Below, piece after piece: positions 32,038 to 40,279 of a stretch of DNA of 64,000 nucleotides (the stretch's first letter is position 1; the number at the start of each line of letters is the position of its first letter). Under the pieces are notes generated by a model. It saw only the letters and a list, made by a program, of their open reading frames with translations, was not told where the DNA came from and did no database searches. The position numbers and the translations under genes are program-made. This stretch comes from JACDAV01 sp964626755 (GTDB taxonomy: Bacteria; Chloroflexota; Limnocylindria; Limnocylindrales; CSP1-4), in the NCBI GenBank assembly GCA_964626755.1, contig CAZVGO010000028.1, forward strand, positions 248,001 to 312,000, given 5' to 3'.

Positions 32038-33204
32038 ATGCCGCGCATCTCCCGCAAGGCCGAGGGCTTCACCGAGTCGGTCATCCGCGAGATGAGCCGA
32101 CTGGCCGTGGCGGCCAACGCGGTCAACCTCGGCCAGGGCTTTCCCGACTTCGCCTGCCCACCGGAGCTGAAGCAGGCCGCCGCGGACGCGGTCGACGCCG
32201 ATCTCAACCAGTACGCGGTCACGTGGGGCGCGAAGCCGCTGCGCGACGCGATCGCGGCCAAGACCGCCCGCTTCTACCCCGGCTGGACGGTCGACCCTGA
32301 GACGGAGCTGACCGTCACCTGCGGCGCGACCGAGGGGATGATCGCCGCGATGCTCGCGATCCTCGATCCGGGCGACGAGATCGTCGTCTTCGAGCCGTAC
32401 TACGAGAACTACGGTCCGGACGCGATCCTCACGGGCGCGACCCCCCGCTACGTGACGCTCCACGAACCGAACTGGTCCTTCGACCCGGACGAGCTGCGGG
32501 CGGCGATCACGCCGCGGACCCGCGGGATCGTCGTGAACTCGCCCCACAACCCCACCGGCAAGGTGTTCGACCGCGCGGAGCTCGACCTGATCGCCTCGCT
32601 CTGCCGGGAGCACGACCTTGTCGCATTCACCGACGACATCTACGAGCACATCGTCTTTGCCGGCGAGCACATCCCGCTCGCGACGTTGCCCGGCATGGCC
32701 GAGCGGACGGTCGCCGTCAACTCGATGTCGAAGACGTACTCGGTGACCGGGTGGCGTGTCGGGTGGGTCATCGCGCCGGCGAATCTCACGGCGGGGATCC
32801 GCAAGACCCACGACTTCCTGACTGTCGGCGCCGCGGCGCCGCTCCAGCACGCGTCGGCGGTCGCCCTCGCATTCCCCGGCGAGTACTACGCCAGGCTCGC
32901 CGCCGATTACCGCGTCCGGCGCGACATGCTCGTCCCGGCGCTGCGGGCCGCGGGCTTCCGGGTGTTCGATCCCGACGGCGCCTACTACGTGATGACCGAC
33001 ATCGCGGGACTCACGACCGACGACGACACCACGTTCGCCCGCCGGCTCATCGCCGACCCCGGGGTCGCTGCCGTCCCCGGCTCGTCGTTCTACTCGCGCC
33101 CGGAGCTGGGCCGGACGAAGCTGCGGTTCGCGTTCCCGAAGCGGGCCGAGACGCTCGCCGCGGCCGCTGAACGCCTGATGCGACTCGCCCCGGCGCGCGC
33201 CTAG
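32038..33204 (+). CDS. Class I/II PLP aminotransferase (kynurenine/methionine aminotransferase-like)
   Basis: A 388-residue fold-type I aminotransferase. The PLP Lys232 lies in NSMSKTYSVTGWRVGW. Other hallmarks are NLGQGFPDF near the N-terminus, SPHNPTGKVF with the PLP-contacting Asn, TDDIYEHIVF and the substrate-carboxylate Arg in TKLRFAFPK. The LGQGFPDF signature is typical of the kynurenine aminotransferase / YbdL subgroup, which transaminates methionine, kynurenine or aromatic amino acids in the cytoplasm. The ATG at 32038 agrees with family starts and the upstream -10. It ends in the first copy of a 19-bp direct repeat. Confidence 0.93.
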   Translation: MPRISRKAEGFTESVIREMSRLAVAANAVNLGQGFPDFACPPELKQAAADAVDADLNQYAVTWGAKPLRDAIAAKTARFYPGWTVDPETELTVTCGATEGMIAAMLAILDPGDEIVVFEPYYENYGPDAILTGATPRYVTLHEPNWSFDPDELRAAITPRTRGIVVNSPHNPTGKVFDRAELDLIASLCREHDLVAFTDDIYEHIVFAGEHIPLATLPGMAERTVAVNSMSKTYSVTGWRVGWVIAPANLTAGIRKTHDFLTVGAAAPLQHASAVALAFPGEYYARLAADYRVRRDMLVPALRAAGFRVFDPDGAYYVMTDIAGLTTDDDTTFARRLIADPGVAAVPGSSFYSRPELGRTKLRFAFPKRAETLAAAAERLMRLAPARA

Positions 33205-33375
33205 GCCGCGGCCGCTCCTATTCCCGGGGAGATGCCGCGCAGCCAGGAATGCTGCGGACTCGTACTACGAAGTCGCACTGAGCCAGGCGGCCAGGAATGC
33301 TGCGAACTCGTACTACGAAGTCGCACTGAGCCAGGCGGCTGGAGCATCCTCCCGAGGCGCGCCTAGGCCGCGGCC
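33195..33375. repeat. 19-bp direct repeats bracketing the intergenic region
   Basis: The identical sequence gcgcgcctaggccgcggcc occurs at 33195-33213 and 33357-33375, 162 bases apart. The first copy encodes the end of the aminotransferase on the plus strand, and the second encodes the end of the DUF3307 gene on the minus strand. Between them lie the tandem 48-bp repeats. Confidence 0.6.
33243..33338. repeat. Tandem pair of 48-bp palindromic repeat units (copies 2 and 3)
   Basis: Two head-to-tail 48-bp units (33243-33290 and 33291-33338) differ at one base. Each contains the 28-base core (33250-33277 and 33298-33325) built on the near-palindrome cgtactacg, also found inverted at 9118-9145. 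They fill the gap between two convergent genes. No protein gene is convincing here. Confidence 0.75.
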
Positions 33376-34385
33376 AGGGTCGAGAGGGCTGCCGCGGCGA
33401 GGAGCCCGCTGCCGAGCGCGACGGCAACGCTGGCCAGGGTCCCGAGCAGGTAGTACTCGGCGAAGTCGCGGTCGTCGAGCTGGCGGAAGCGGGCGAGCGT
33501 CTTCGCGGCGACGACGAAGCCGATCGCGGCGGTCGAGCCGGTCAGCACGAACGCGACGATCAGCAGCCGCTCGAGTACCCCGATCGTCGCCCCGATCCGC
33601 GCCGGCGACGCGTGCGCCTCCGCCCGCGGAGCTGCCGCGGCCGGGCGGCCCGCTTCCGCGGGCGCCTGTCCGGCGGGCATCGGCTCGGCGGTCGCGACGA
33701 CCGGCCCCACCTGGAGCCGCCAGCCGCCCGGTCGTGCCGGGCGTGGCGGATCCGGCTCGCCGGGGAGGGCGCCGCCCGAGACGGACTCGCGGGGATGGAC
33801 GAGCGTGGCCACGAACAGCGCGGCGGCGCGGACGTTGACGATGACGAGCGAGACGAGGACGACGCCGATGAGGATCGCGCCGTGAAGCGCGTCCGCGTCG
33901 AATCGGCTGACAACGCTCGCGGCCGCATCGCGGAACCAGTCGAGCGTCGGCTGGCCGGCGAGCAGCACGAGCCACGCGGCGGCGAGGAGCACCACGTGCG
34001 CGATCTGGTCGGCGACGAACAGCGCGGCGGGCTTCGGAGTCCAGGCCGGCCCGAGGCCGTCCGCCCGTTCGGTGAGCTCGTGACGGCGGCGCGCCTCGGC
34101 GAGCGCCTCGGCCTCCGCGTGGCGGGTGGCGCGGACCTTCCAGCTGTCGATGAGGACATGCCCGGCGGTCGACACGACGAGGAACGCGAGGCCGCGCATT
34201 CCGTACACGGCGGCGACCGGGAGGAGGCAGAGCGCGACGGCGCCGCCATGAGCGAGCAACCCGCGCCAGCCCCGCCGCCCGGGCGAGAACTTGTCGGTGA
34301 CCATCCCGTCGGTCTGGAGGACGAAGTCGGCGACGAGATGGGCGAGGAGGAGCCAGGCGAGGACGAGGACCGCCTCGGACGTCAT
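33363..34385 (-). CDS. DUF3307 membrane protein (SatE-like partner of SatD)
   Basis: A 340-residue protein. Its N-terminal half is the DUF3307 domain (LLLAHLVADFVLQTDGMVTD), with about four membrane helices, followed by GHVLIDSWKVRAT. A central charged segment, two further helices (VVLLAAAWLVLLAG, AILIGVVLVSLVIVNVRAAA), a Pro/Ala-rich linker and two C-terminal helices follow; the C-terminal part is an extension beyond the usual domain. The ATG at 34385 overlaps the SatD stop by one base (TGATG), so the two are coupled; the TTG at 34388 is less likely. DUF3307 and SatD are a known gene pair of uncertain function. Confidence 0.85.
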   Translation of the reverse strand: MTSEAVLVLAWLLLAHLVADFVLQTDGMVTDKFSPGRRGWRGLLAHGGAVALCLLPVAAVYGMRGLAFLVVSTAGHVLIDSWKVRATRHAEAEALAEARRRHELTERADGLGPAWTPKPAALFVADQIAHVVLLAAAWLVLLAGQPTLDWFRDAAASVVSRFDADALHGAILIGVVLVSLVIVNVRAAALFVATLVHPRESVSGGALPGEPDPPRPARPGGWRLQVGPVVATAEPMPAGQAPAEAGRPAAAAPRAEAHASPARIGATIGVLERLLIVAFVLTGSTAAIGFVVAAKTLARFRQLDDRDFAEYYLLGTLASVAVALGSGLLAAAALSTLAAA

Positions 34386-35023
34386 CAAGCGCTCACACGC
34401 GCTACGCCCATCTGGAGGAGCTTCACCGTCGCGGTCCGGAGCCGCCCGATGTCGCGGACACGAGCCCGCTCCGCGGCGACGGAGATCGTCGGGGCTCGCA
34501 CACTGAGCCGGGTCGCGGCGGCTGCCTGGCTCAGGCCCTCGACGAGCAGCAGCCGCGCGACCTCTCTCTGGCGATCGGTCAGCTCGTCGAGCAGGCGCCC
34601 GAGGACCGGCGCGACGCCGTCGAGCAGTTCGTCAGTCTCCGGGTGGCCGGTCCGCATCAGGAGGCTGTCGCGCTGGCGCCGGGCCGCGCTCGCCAGCTCG
34701 CGGGCGGCGAGGAACGCCGGCCCGCTCCGCTGGGTCGCCGGGCCACTGCCCTGCTCCACCCGGCCGGCCACGATCACCCAGCGCATCGGCAGGCGGTCGG
34801 CCCGGAGCGAGGCGCGGACGACGGCCTCGAGGGGATCGGCGGACGGCAGGAGGAGCCCCTGGAGCTCGTCACCCTGGGTGAACTCGAACGCGGCGACCCG
34901 CTCACCGCGGTACATCTCGTCGAGCTCGTCGCGCAGCGCGCGGAGCCACTCGCCTGCCCCCCGCGTGGCACGCGAGGCGACGACGTCTCCGAATAGCACG
35001 ATGCCGAACGGCATACCGACCAT
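34385..35023 (-). CDS. SatD-family regulator with helix-turn-helix
   Basis: A 212-residue protein. The N-terminal SatD domain (GIVLFGDVVASR, AAFEFTQGDELQGLLLP) resembles a nucleotide-cyclase-like fold with a GD pair. The C-terminal part (about 160-205) is a predicted helix-turn-helix (LTDRQREVARLLLVEGLSQ...AAATRLSVRAPTISVA). The ATG at 35023 lies nine bases after TAGCCT (35033-35038); a second ATG at 35014 is possible. A concentric palindrome overlaps its -35 box, so self-regulation through the HTH is likely. It is co-transcribed with the DUF3307 gene. The physiological signal is not known. Confidence 0.85.
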   Translation of the reverse strand: MVGMPFGIVLFGDVVASRATRGAGEWLRALRDELDEMYRGERVAAFEFTQGDELQGLLLPSADPLEAVVRASLRADRLPMRWVIVAGRVEQGSGPATQRSGPAFLAARELASAARRQRDSLLMRTGHPETDELLDGVAPVLGRLLDELTDRQREVARLLLVEGLSQAAAATRLSVRAPTISVAAERARVRDIGRLRTATVKLLQMGVARVSA

Positions 35024-35032
35024 CGACGCTGG

Positions 35033-35096
35033 AGGCTATCAAGGCCGGCATTAGCCGTCAATGACTATCTTGGCACCAGATAGCCGTGGACGGCTA
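35033..35096 (-). promoter_or_regulatory. SatD promoter with concentric double palindrome
   Basis: On the minus strand, TTGACG (35056-35061) and TAGCCT (35033-35038) are separated by exactly 17 bases, the best promoter in the window. A dyad centred on 35074 overlaps it: outer arms tagccgtc (35052-35059) and gacggcta (35089-35096), inner arms ctatct (35065-35070) and agatag (35078-35083), with equal five-base gaps. The outer arm covers the -35 box, so a bound protein would block polymerase. It begins two bases after the stop of the upstream oxidoreductase gene; with no T tract, a terminator is less likely. Confidence 0.65.
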
Positions 35097-35097
35097 C

Positions 35098-36645
35098 TCA
35101 ACGTCGACCGGCCGCCGAGACGCCCGCCACGCCCGCAGCCGCCTCGGCGAACTGGCGGCGCTGACCCGGGCCGCCGAAGTCGAGGAACGGATCGGGCTCG
35201 ATCGCCCGCTCCTCGGTCCCCCCGGCGGTCCGAAGGTAGACGACGGGAAAGATCGTGCCGTCGCCGTCGGCCTCGAGCGTCAGGATGAGGGCGTCGGGGC
35301 CCGGGGCGTCGAGGACCTGGGCGAGCGGCTGGACGCCCTCGTCGCGCCAGCCGCCGTCGTCCCCGACCGAGGCGACCCACGCCAGGTACGCCTTCTGGTG
35401 CCACAGCTCCGGGCTGCATGTCGCCTCCTCGACGAGCCGGTCGACGAGGACCGCGGGATCGATCGGCGGCGCGGGCGGGTCGACCCCGAACCGGGTCCGG
35501 GCGATGTGCCGGGCGAGCACGCGGGCGTTGTAGCGGGCTCCGTGGACGGCGCCCGAGTTCGACGGCAGGCCGTGCTTCTGGAGGCCCTTCGCACCCTGGC
35601 TGATCGTGCCCGCGAAGTAGATCCCCGGCACCGTCGCACTCTCCCAATACGGCGTCTGGGCCGGCAGGCCGCTTCGCCCGACGATCGCAACACCAAGTGC
35701 CGGAAGGTCGAGGAGCGGCGCGACGAACCCGGTCGCCGCGATGACGTCGTCGACCTCGAGCGCGAGCTCGCCGCCCCCGTCGGTCCGCTGGAGGGCCACC
35801 TGGATCGGCCCGTCGGCCGTCCCCCCGAGCCGCACAAGGCCCGCGTCGAGGACGAACACGCCACCGCCGAGGACATGGTCCTCGAACGGCTGGACGTACC
35901 GCGCCCGGACCCCGACCAGCGACTTCGTGTTCACCGACAGCTTCGCCGGCGATGGTGAGGCGAGGATGATCTGGCGAGCCCAGGGGAGGAGGCCAGACGC
36001 CAGCTCGAAGCCCGAGTTCTGCTTGCCGAGGATGAACACCCGCCGCCCCGCGTACGACTCCGCCGGCCGCGTCCCCGCATAGTGGACTGCCAGCTCGCTG
36101 CCCGGCGACGGCGGAACGATCGGCTCGGCGATACCGACGGCGAACACGACGGCCCGGGTGCGGTACTCGCCGTCGGTCGTCTCGAGGACGAACTCGTCGC
36201 CGTCCGGCCCGCTCTCGCGCCGGGTGGCCGTCCAGCGGCAGCCGAACCGGACATCGACCGCGGTTCGTACCGTGAACGCGGCGATGTTCTGCTCCATCTC
36301 CGGCCGGGACGGGAAGGACGAGCTGCCGTCCATGAACTCCGGCATGATCGAGCGGTTCTCCGGCTCGTCGGCGATGAGGCTGTTCCAGTCGTAGCGCTCG
36401 TAGGTGCGCGTCTGCCGCTCCGGGGACGCAAACGGCTTGGTCCATGACAGGAGGCGCTGGAACAGCGGCCACTTGCGGAACATCCCGCCGGCGCCCTCAT
36501 CCGCAGAGAGGACCGCGTGGGGCACACCAAGGCGTCCGAGCGCGTACGACAGCTGGATGCCGCCCGGGCCGCTGCCGACCACCACGACCGGATAGGTTCC
36601 CGGAGCGAACGGCCGCTCCTCGCGCCTCGCGTTCAGCTCCGCCAC
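35098..36645 (-). CDS. FAD/NAD(P)-binding oxidoreductase (flavin monooxygenase-like)
   Basis: A 515-residue protein. It has a Rossmann FAD motif near the N-terminus (VVVVGSGPGGIQLSYALG), a second dinucleotide motif (RRVFILGKQNSGFELASGL, about residue 205) and the C-terminal flavin segment IYFAGTISQGAKGL. The layout matches flavin-containing monooxygenase / lysine N-hydroxylase-like enzymes of the pyridine-nucleotide oxidoreductase superfamily. A C-terminal domain of about 120 residues is lineage-specific. The start is GTG at 36645, overlapping the end of the cNMP-binding gene by 13 bases. The cNMP-binding protein encoded just upstream may regulate it. Substrate unknown. Confidence 0.85.
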   Translation of the reverse strand: MAELNARREERPFAPGTYPVVVVGSGPGGIQLSYALGRLGVPHAVLSADEGAGGMFRKWPLFQRLLSWTKPFASPERQTRTYERYDWNSLIADEPENRSIMPEFMDGSSSFPSRPEMEQNIAAFTVRTAVDVRFGCRWTATRRESGPDGDEFVLETTDGEYRTRAVVFAVGIAEPIVPPSPGSELAVHYAGTRPAESYAGRRVFILGKQNSGFELASGLLPWARQIILASPSPAKLSVNTKSLVGVRARYVQPFEDHVLGGGVFVLDAGLVRLGGTADGPIQVALQRTDGGGELALEVDDVIAATGFVAPLLDLPALGVAIVGRSGLPAQTPYWESATVPGIYFAGTISQGAKGLQKHGLPSNSGAVHGARYNARVLARHIARTRFGVDPPAPPIDPAVLVDRLVEEATCSPELWHQKAYLAWVASVGDDGGWRDEGVQPLAQVLDAPGPDALILTLEADGDGTIFPVVYLRTAGGTEERAIEPDPFLDFGGPGQRRQFAEAAAGVAGVSAAGRR

Positions 36646-37055
36646 CGGACGGCGTTGCGCAGGCGGCGGGCCCCGGCCTGGAGCATCCGATACATCACCC
36701 GGGGGTGCGCGACGAGAAAGCCCTCGACATCCGGGCCGGCCAGGACGAGGCAGCGGAGCGGCCGGGTCGCGACGACGTCGGCGATGGGCGGTTCGCCCAG
36801 GAGGACCGAGACCTCGCCGAAGAGATCACCCCGCCCGAGCGTCACTCGGGCCGTCCCGTCGACCACGATCTGGGCCTCGCCCTCGAGGATCACGTGCAGG
36901 GCGGAACCCCTCAGGCCCTCGCGGATGACCCTCGTGCCCTCCGGGTAGAAGTGCTCCTCGAGCGCGTGGGCGACCCCCTCCAGCTGGGGCCCCGACAGGT
37001 CGGAGAACAGAGCCATGCTCGCGAGCGCGTCGACGATCTCGTCCAGGGTCGCCAT
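36633..37055 (-). CDS. Cyclic nucleotide-binding domain protein (no output domain)
   Basis: A 140-residue single CAP-ED domain with beta-roll hallmarks: FYPEGTRVIREGLRGSALHVIL, GDLFGEVSVLLGEPPIADVVA (the phosphate-binding cassette, with Gly-Glu but lacking the usual Arg-Ala) and a C-terminal helix. There is no DNA-binding HTH, so it is not a Crp regulator itself. It overlaps the flavin oxidoreductase gene downstream and diverges from a second cNMP protein (37138-37569). The cyclase at 37596-40241 could make its ligand. Ligand binding is uncertain because of the altered cassette. Confidence 0.88.
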   Translation of the reverse strand: MATLDEIVDALASMALFSDLSGPQLEGVAHALEEHFYPEGTRVIREGLRGSALHVILEGEAQIVVDGTARVTLGRGDLFGEVSVLLGEPPIADVVATRPLRCLVLAGPDVEGFLVAHPRVMYRMLQAGARRLRNAVRWRS

Positions 37056-37137
37056 GGCAGGTCATTGTGCAACGAGCGGGGACGTTGACGCGACGTTCGC
37101 CGCACGGCAGCATGACCCTGCTACCTCGAGGAGACCG

Positions 37138-37569
37138 ATGATCCTGACCCACGATCGACGCACCGAGCTGCTGGCGGGTTGTCCGCTGTTCAGCGGCATT
37201 GGACCGGAGCATCTCGCGGCGCTCTCGGAGAAGGCGACCGAGGTCGAGTTCGAGCCTCGCCACACGATCGTCCGCCAGGGCGAGATCGGGACGGGGTTCT
37301 TCATCGTCGTCGACGGTCGGGTCAAGGTCGTGCGCGACGGGCGGACACTCGCGACGCTCGGCCCGGGCGAGTTCTTCGGCGAGCTGTCCGTCCTCGACGG
37401 TCAGCCGCGGATTGCGCAGGTCGTGGCCGAGGAGCCGACGCGTTGTCTCGCACTCGCGTCGTGGGACTTCGAGAACGTCCTGCTCGAGCAGCCCGCACTG
37501 TCGCTGGCGATCCTGCGGGGGCTCGCGGCGCGCCTCCGCGCGGTCTCCGAGCAACAGCCCACCCAGTAG
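37138..37569 (+). CDS. Cyclic nucleotide-binding domain protein (no output domain)
   Basis: A 143-residue CAP-ED domain protein, paralogous to the divergent one at 36633-37055. It shows RHTIVRQGEIGTGFFIVVDG and GEFFGELSVLDGQPRIAQVVA; the phosphate cassette has GELSVLDGQPR where family cNMP binders have GExxxxxxxxRxA. It ends in a helix (LSLAILRGLAARLRAV) and has no HTH. The ATG at 37138 has GAGGAGA eight bases upstream; the frame upstream is not supported. The cyclase-domain gene follows 26 bases later on the same strand, so cyclase and binder are probably co-expressed. Confidence 0.88.
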   Translation: MILTHDRRTELLAGCPLFSGIGPEHLAALSEKATEVEFEPRHTIVRQGEIGTGFFIVVDGRVKVVRDGRTLATLGPGEFFGELSVLDGQPRIAQVVAEEPTRCLALASWDFENVLLEQPALSLAILRGLAARLRAVSEQQPTQ

Positions 37570-37595
37570 GGGAACGGCCGCCGCAGGCCGCCCGG

Positions 37596-40241
37596 ATGCC
37601 GCCCACCGACGCTCTCCCGACCGGCACGGTTACATTCCTGTTCACCGATATCGAGGGCTCGACGCGCCTGACAGAGGAGCTCGGCGCAGCCGGCTACGGC
37701 GTGCTCCTCGAGCGGCACCGGCAGGCGCTCAGGGCGGGCTTCGAGCGGTGCGGCGGGGTCGAGGTCGGGACCGCGGGCGACTCATTCTTCGTCGTGTTCA
37801 CCACGCCGCTGGCGGCGCTCGCCGCGGCCGCCGACGGGCAGCTCGCGCTGGCCCGAACAGACTGGCCGGCGGAGGCCCCGATCCGCGTCCGGATGGGGAT
37901 CCACACCGGGGACGGCCTGCTCGTCGACGGGTCGTACGTGGGACCGGACGTCAACCGCGCGGCGCGGATCGCCGCCGCGGGCCACGGCGGACAGGTGCTC
38001 GTGTCCGAGACGACGACCGCCCTCGTCACGGACCCGCCGGCCGGTGTCCACCTGCGGGGCCTCGGCCGGCACAGGCTCAAGGATCTTCGGCCGGAGCACA
38101 TCGCCCAGCTGGACGTCGACGGGCTCCCGGGTGGCTTTCCTCCGATCCGGTCGCTCGATGCCCGCCCGAACAACCTCCCGACCCAGCTCACCTCGTTCGT
38201 CGGCCGGGAGCACGAGCTCGCCGAGGTCGTGCGCCTGATGGAGACGGCGCGCCTCGTCACGCTGACGGGTCCGGGTGGCACGGGCAAGACACGCCTCAGC
38301 CTCCAGGTGGCCGCGGAGACGGCCGCTGACCAGGTCGACGGCGCGACGTTCGTGGCCCTCGCCCCGATCGCCGATCCGGACCTCGTCACCTCGGCGATTG
38401 CGACGACCCTCGGCCTGCCCGACGCCGGTGGACGGCCGCTCCGTGACCGTCTGGTCGATCACCTGCGCGATCGGCAGCACCTTCTCGTGCTCGACAACTT
38501 CGAGCAAGTCGCGGTTGCGGCCCCTCTCCTGGGCGACCTCCTCCGCGAGGCGCCCCGGCTGCGGATTCTCGTCTCGAGCCGAATCGCCCTCCGGATCAGC
38601 GGCGAGCAGGAGTACCCCGTTCCCCCGCTCGAGCTGCCCGGGACGAACGAGGAGACCGGCGCGGGGCCGGCCGACGCGATCGCCGGCAATGAGGCCGTCC
38701 GGCTGTTCGTCGAGCGAGCCCGCTCCGTCCGGCCGGATTTCGCGCTCGACGATTCGAACGCCGGGGCCGTGGCCGAGATCGTGTCGCGCCTCGACGGCCT
38801 GCCGCTCGCGATCGAGCTTGCCGCGGCGCGGAGCCGGTTGCTGTCGCCGGGGGCAATGCTCCCCCGCCTCGAGCACCGGCTCGACCTGCTCGCCGGCGGG
38901 ATGCGCGACCTGCCGGAGCGCCAGCAGACGCTGCGCGGGGCGATCGCCTGGAGCCACGACCTCCTCGAGCCGCCCGCGCGGCGGCTGTTTGCCCGGTTCT
39001 CCGTGTTCGTCGGTGGCGCGGAGCTGTCCGAAGCGGAAGCCGTGTGCGGCCCGGCCGGCGAGGTCGGACAGGACGTGCTGGATGGTCTCGAGGCGCTCGT
39101 CGACCACAGCCTGATCCGCCAGGTGGAGCGAGTCGGCGAGCCGCGCTTCTTCATGCTGGGGACCATCCGCGACTTCGCGGCCGAGCAGCTTGCGGCGAGC
39201 GGCGACCAGGAGGCGCTCCGCCGGCGGCACGCCCTCGCGTACCTCGGCCTGGCCGAGCGGGCCGCCCCGTCGCTGACCGGTAGTGACCAGCGGACCTGGC
39301 TCGACCGGCTGGCCCGCGACCATGACAACCTCCGCGCAGCCCACGGCTGGGCCCTCGAGAAGGACGATGCCGCTGTCGGGCTCCGCCTCATCGCTGCGCT
39401 GTGGCGCTTCTGGCAGATCCGTGGCTACCTGTTCGAGGGCCGGTCGCGGGCCGACGCCGCGATCGGGATGCCCGGCGCGAGGGACGCCGGCGAGGCGTAC
39501 GTCGCGGCGCTCGAGGCGGCCGGCGGGCTCTGCTACTGGCTGGCCGAATTCTCATGTGCCCAGTCGCGCTACGAAGAGGTCCTCGCGGCTCGCCGGTCCG
39601 GCGGCGACCGCCGGGCGATCGCCGAGGCCCTCTACAACCTCGGGTTTACGGAGCTGTTCTTCCGAGCGGATGTCGAGCGGGCGCAAGCGCTCGGTGAGGA
39701 AGCACTCGCGCTGTTCCGCGAGACCGGTGACGAGCGGGGCGTCGGCAGGGCGCTCTGGGCGCTCGCCAATGTCGCGAGCTACCAGGACAACCCGGCGGCG
39801 GCGCGGCGCTACTGCGAGGAGGCGATCCCGATCCTGCGCCGCCTCGACGAGTCATTCATGCTCGCCTGGAGCCTGTACACGCTCGGCCAGGTCGAGACCA
39901 ACGAGGGCAACCTCGAAGCGAGCCGGGTGCGCCTGCTCGAGGCGCTCGACCTGTTCGCGGCGGCCGACGACATGTCCGGCTTCGCCCTCGTCCTCGACGG
40001 GTTGGCCATCGCCGCTGAGCGCGGCGGCGACCGGCAGCGGGCCGCCAGGCTGTCGGGCATCGTGGCCAACCTCGAGGCGAAGACAGGGACCGGGCTCAAC
40101 CCGGCCAATCGGCTGGTCTTCGGCTTCGACCCGGCGGCGTTGCGGGACGACCCGGACACCGCGGCCGCCTGGGTCGCGGGCGAGGGGCTCTCGACCGCCG
40201 ACGCGCTCGCGTACGCGCGCGAACCCGCCCCACCGGAATAG
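37596..40241 (+). CDS. Class III adenylate/guanylate cyclase fused to ATPase and TPR domains
   Basis: An 881-residue cytoplasmic protein. The cyclase domain (about 8-170) has metal-binding Asp18 in FLFTDIEGSTRL, Asp62 in AGDSFFVVF and the transition-state Asn/Arg in DVNRAARIAA. An NB-ARC/AAA-like ATPase follows with Walker A GPGGTGKTRLS (about 224-231) and Walker B LLVLDNFEQ. The second half is TPR-like (for example FRETGDERGVGRALWALANV). This cyclase-ATPase-TPR plan lacks the LuxR HTH of relatives. The ATG at 37596 places the cyclase motif where relatives have it. It follows a cNMP-binding gene, suggesting a signalling pair. Confidence 0.9.
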   Translation: MPPTDALPTGTVTFLFTDIEGSTRLTEELGAAGYGVLLERHRQALRAGFERCGGVEVGTAGDSFFVVFTTPLAALAAAADGQLALARTDWPAEAPIRVRMGIHTGDGLLVDGSYVGPDVNRAARIAAAGHGGQVLVSETTTALVTDPPAGVHLRGLGRHRLKDLRPEHIAQLDVDGLPGGFPPIRSLDARPNNLPTQLTSFVGREHELAEVVRLMETARLVTLTGPGGTGKTRLSLQVAAETAADQVDGATFVALAPIADPDLVTSAIATTLGLPDAGGRPLRDRLVDHLRDRQHLLVLDNFEQVAVAAPLLGDLLREAPRLRILVSSRIALRISGEQEYPVPPLELPGTNEETGAGPADAIAGNEAVRLFVERARSVRPDFALDDSNAGAVAEIVSRLDGLPLAIELAAARSRLLSPGAMLPRLEHRLDLLAGGMRDLPERQQTLRGAIAWSHDLLEPPARRLFARFSVFVGGAELSEAEAVCGPAGEVGQDVLDGLEALVDHSLIRQVERVGEPRFFMLGTIRDFAAEQLAASGDQEALRRRHALAYLGLAERAAPSLTGSDQRTWLDRLARDHDNLRAAHGWALEKDDAAVGLRLIAALWRFWQIRGYLFEGRSRADAAIGMPGARDAGEAYVAALEAAGGLCYWLAEFSCAQSRYEEVLAARRSGGDRRAIAEALYNLGFTELFFRADVERAQALGEEALALFRETGDERGVGRALWALANVASYQDNPAAARRYCEEAIPILRRLDESFMLAWSLYTLGQVETNEGNLEASRVRLLEALDLFAAADDMSGFALVLDGLAIAAERGGDRQRAARLSGIVANLEAKTGTGLNPANRLVFGFDPAALRDDPDTAAAWVAGEGLSTADALAYAREPAPPE

Positions 40242-40267
40242 CCCGTGCGCCAAGCCGCGTGAAGCGC

Positions 40268-40273
40268 GATAGT
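40268..40273 (+). promoter_or_regulatory. -10 element GATAGT before the protease gene
   Basis: GATAGT ends six bases before the ATG at 40280 with no ribosome-binding site, which favours this ATG over the GTG at 40259. Confidence 0.45.
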
Positions 40274-40279
40274 ACGGAG

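Noticed and set aside
29679..32261. 860-codon minus-strand frame opposite the CocE-type hydrolase gene
   Set aside because: Antisense shadow; the plus strand encodes an intact Ser-Asp-His hydrolase with its own promoter.
33243..33338. CRISPR array
   Set aside because: Only two adjacent 48-bp units with no unique spacers and no cas genes.
33218..33427. Minus-strand peptide with repeated CDFVVRVRS encoded by the tandem repeats
   Set aside because: The reading frame is a by-product of the palindromic repeat; it has no start signal and overlaps the end of the DUF3307 gene.
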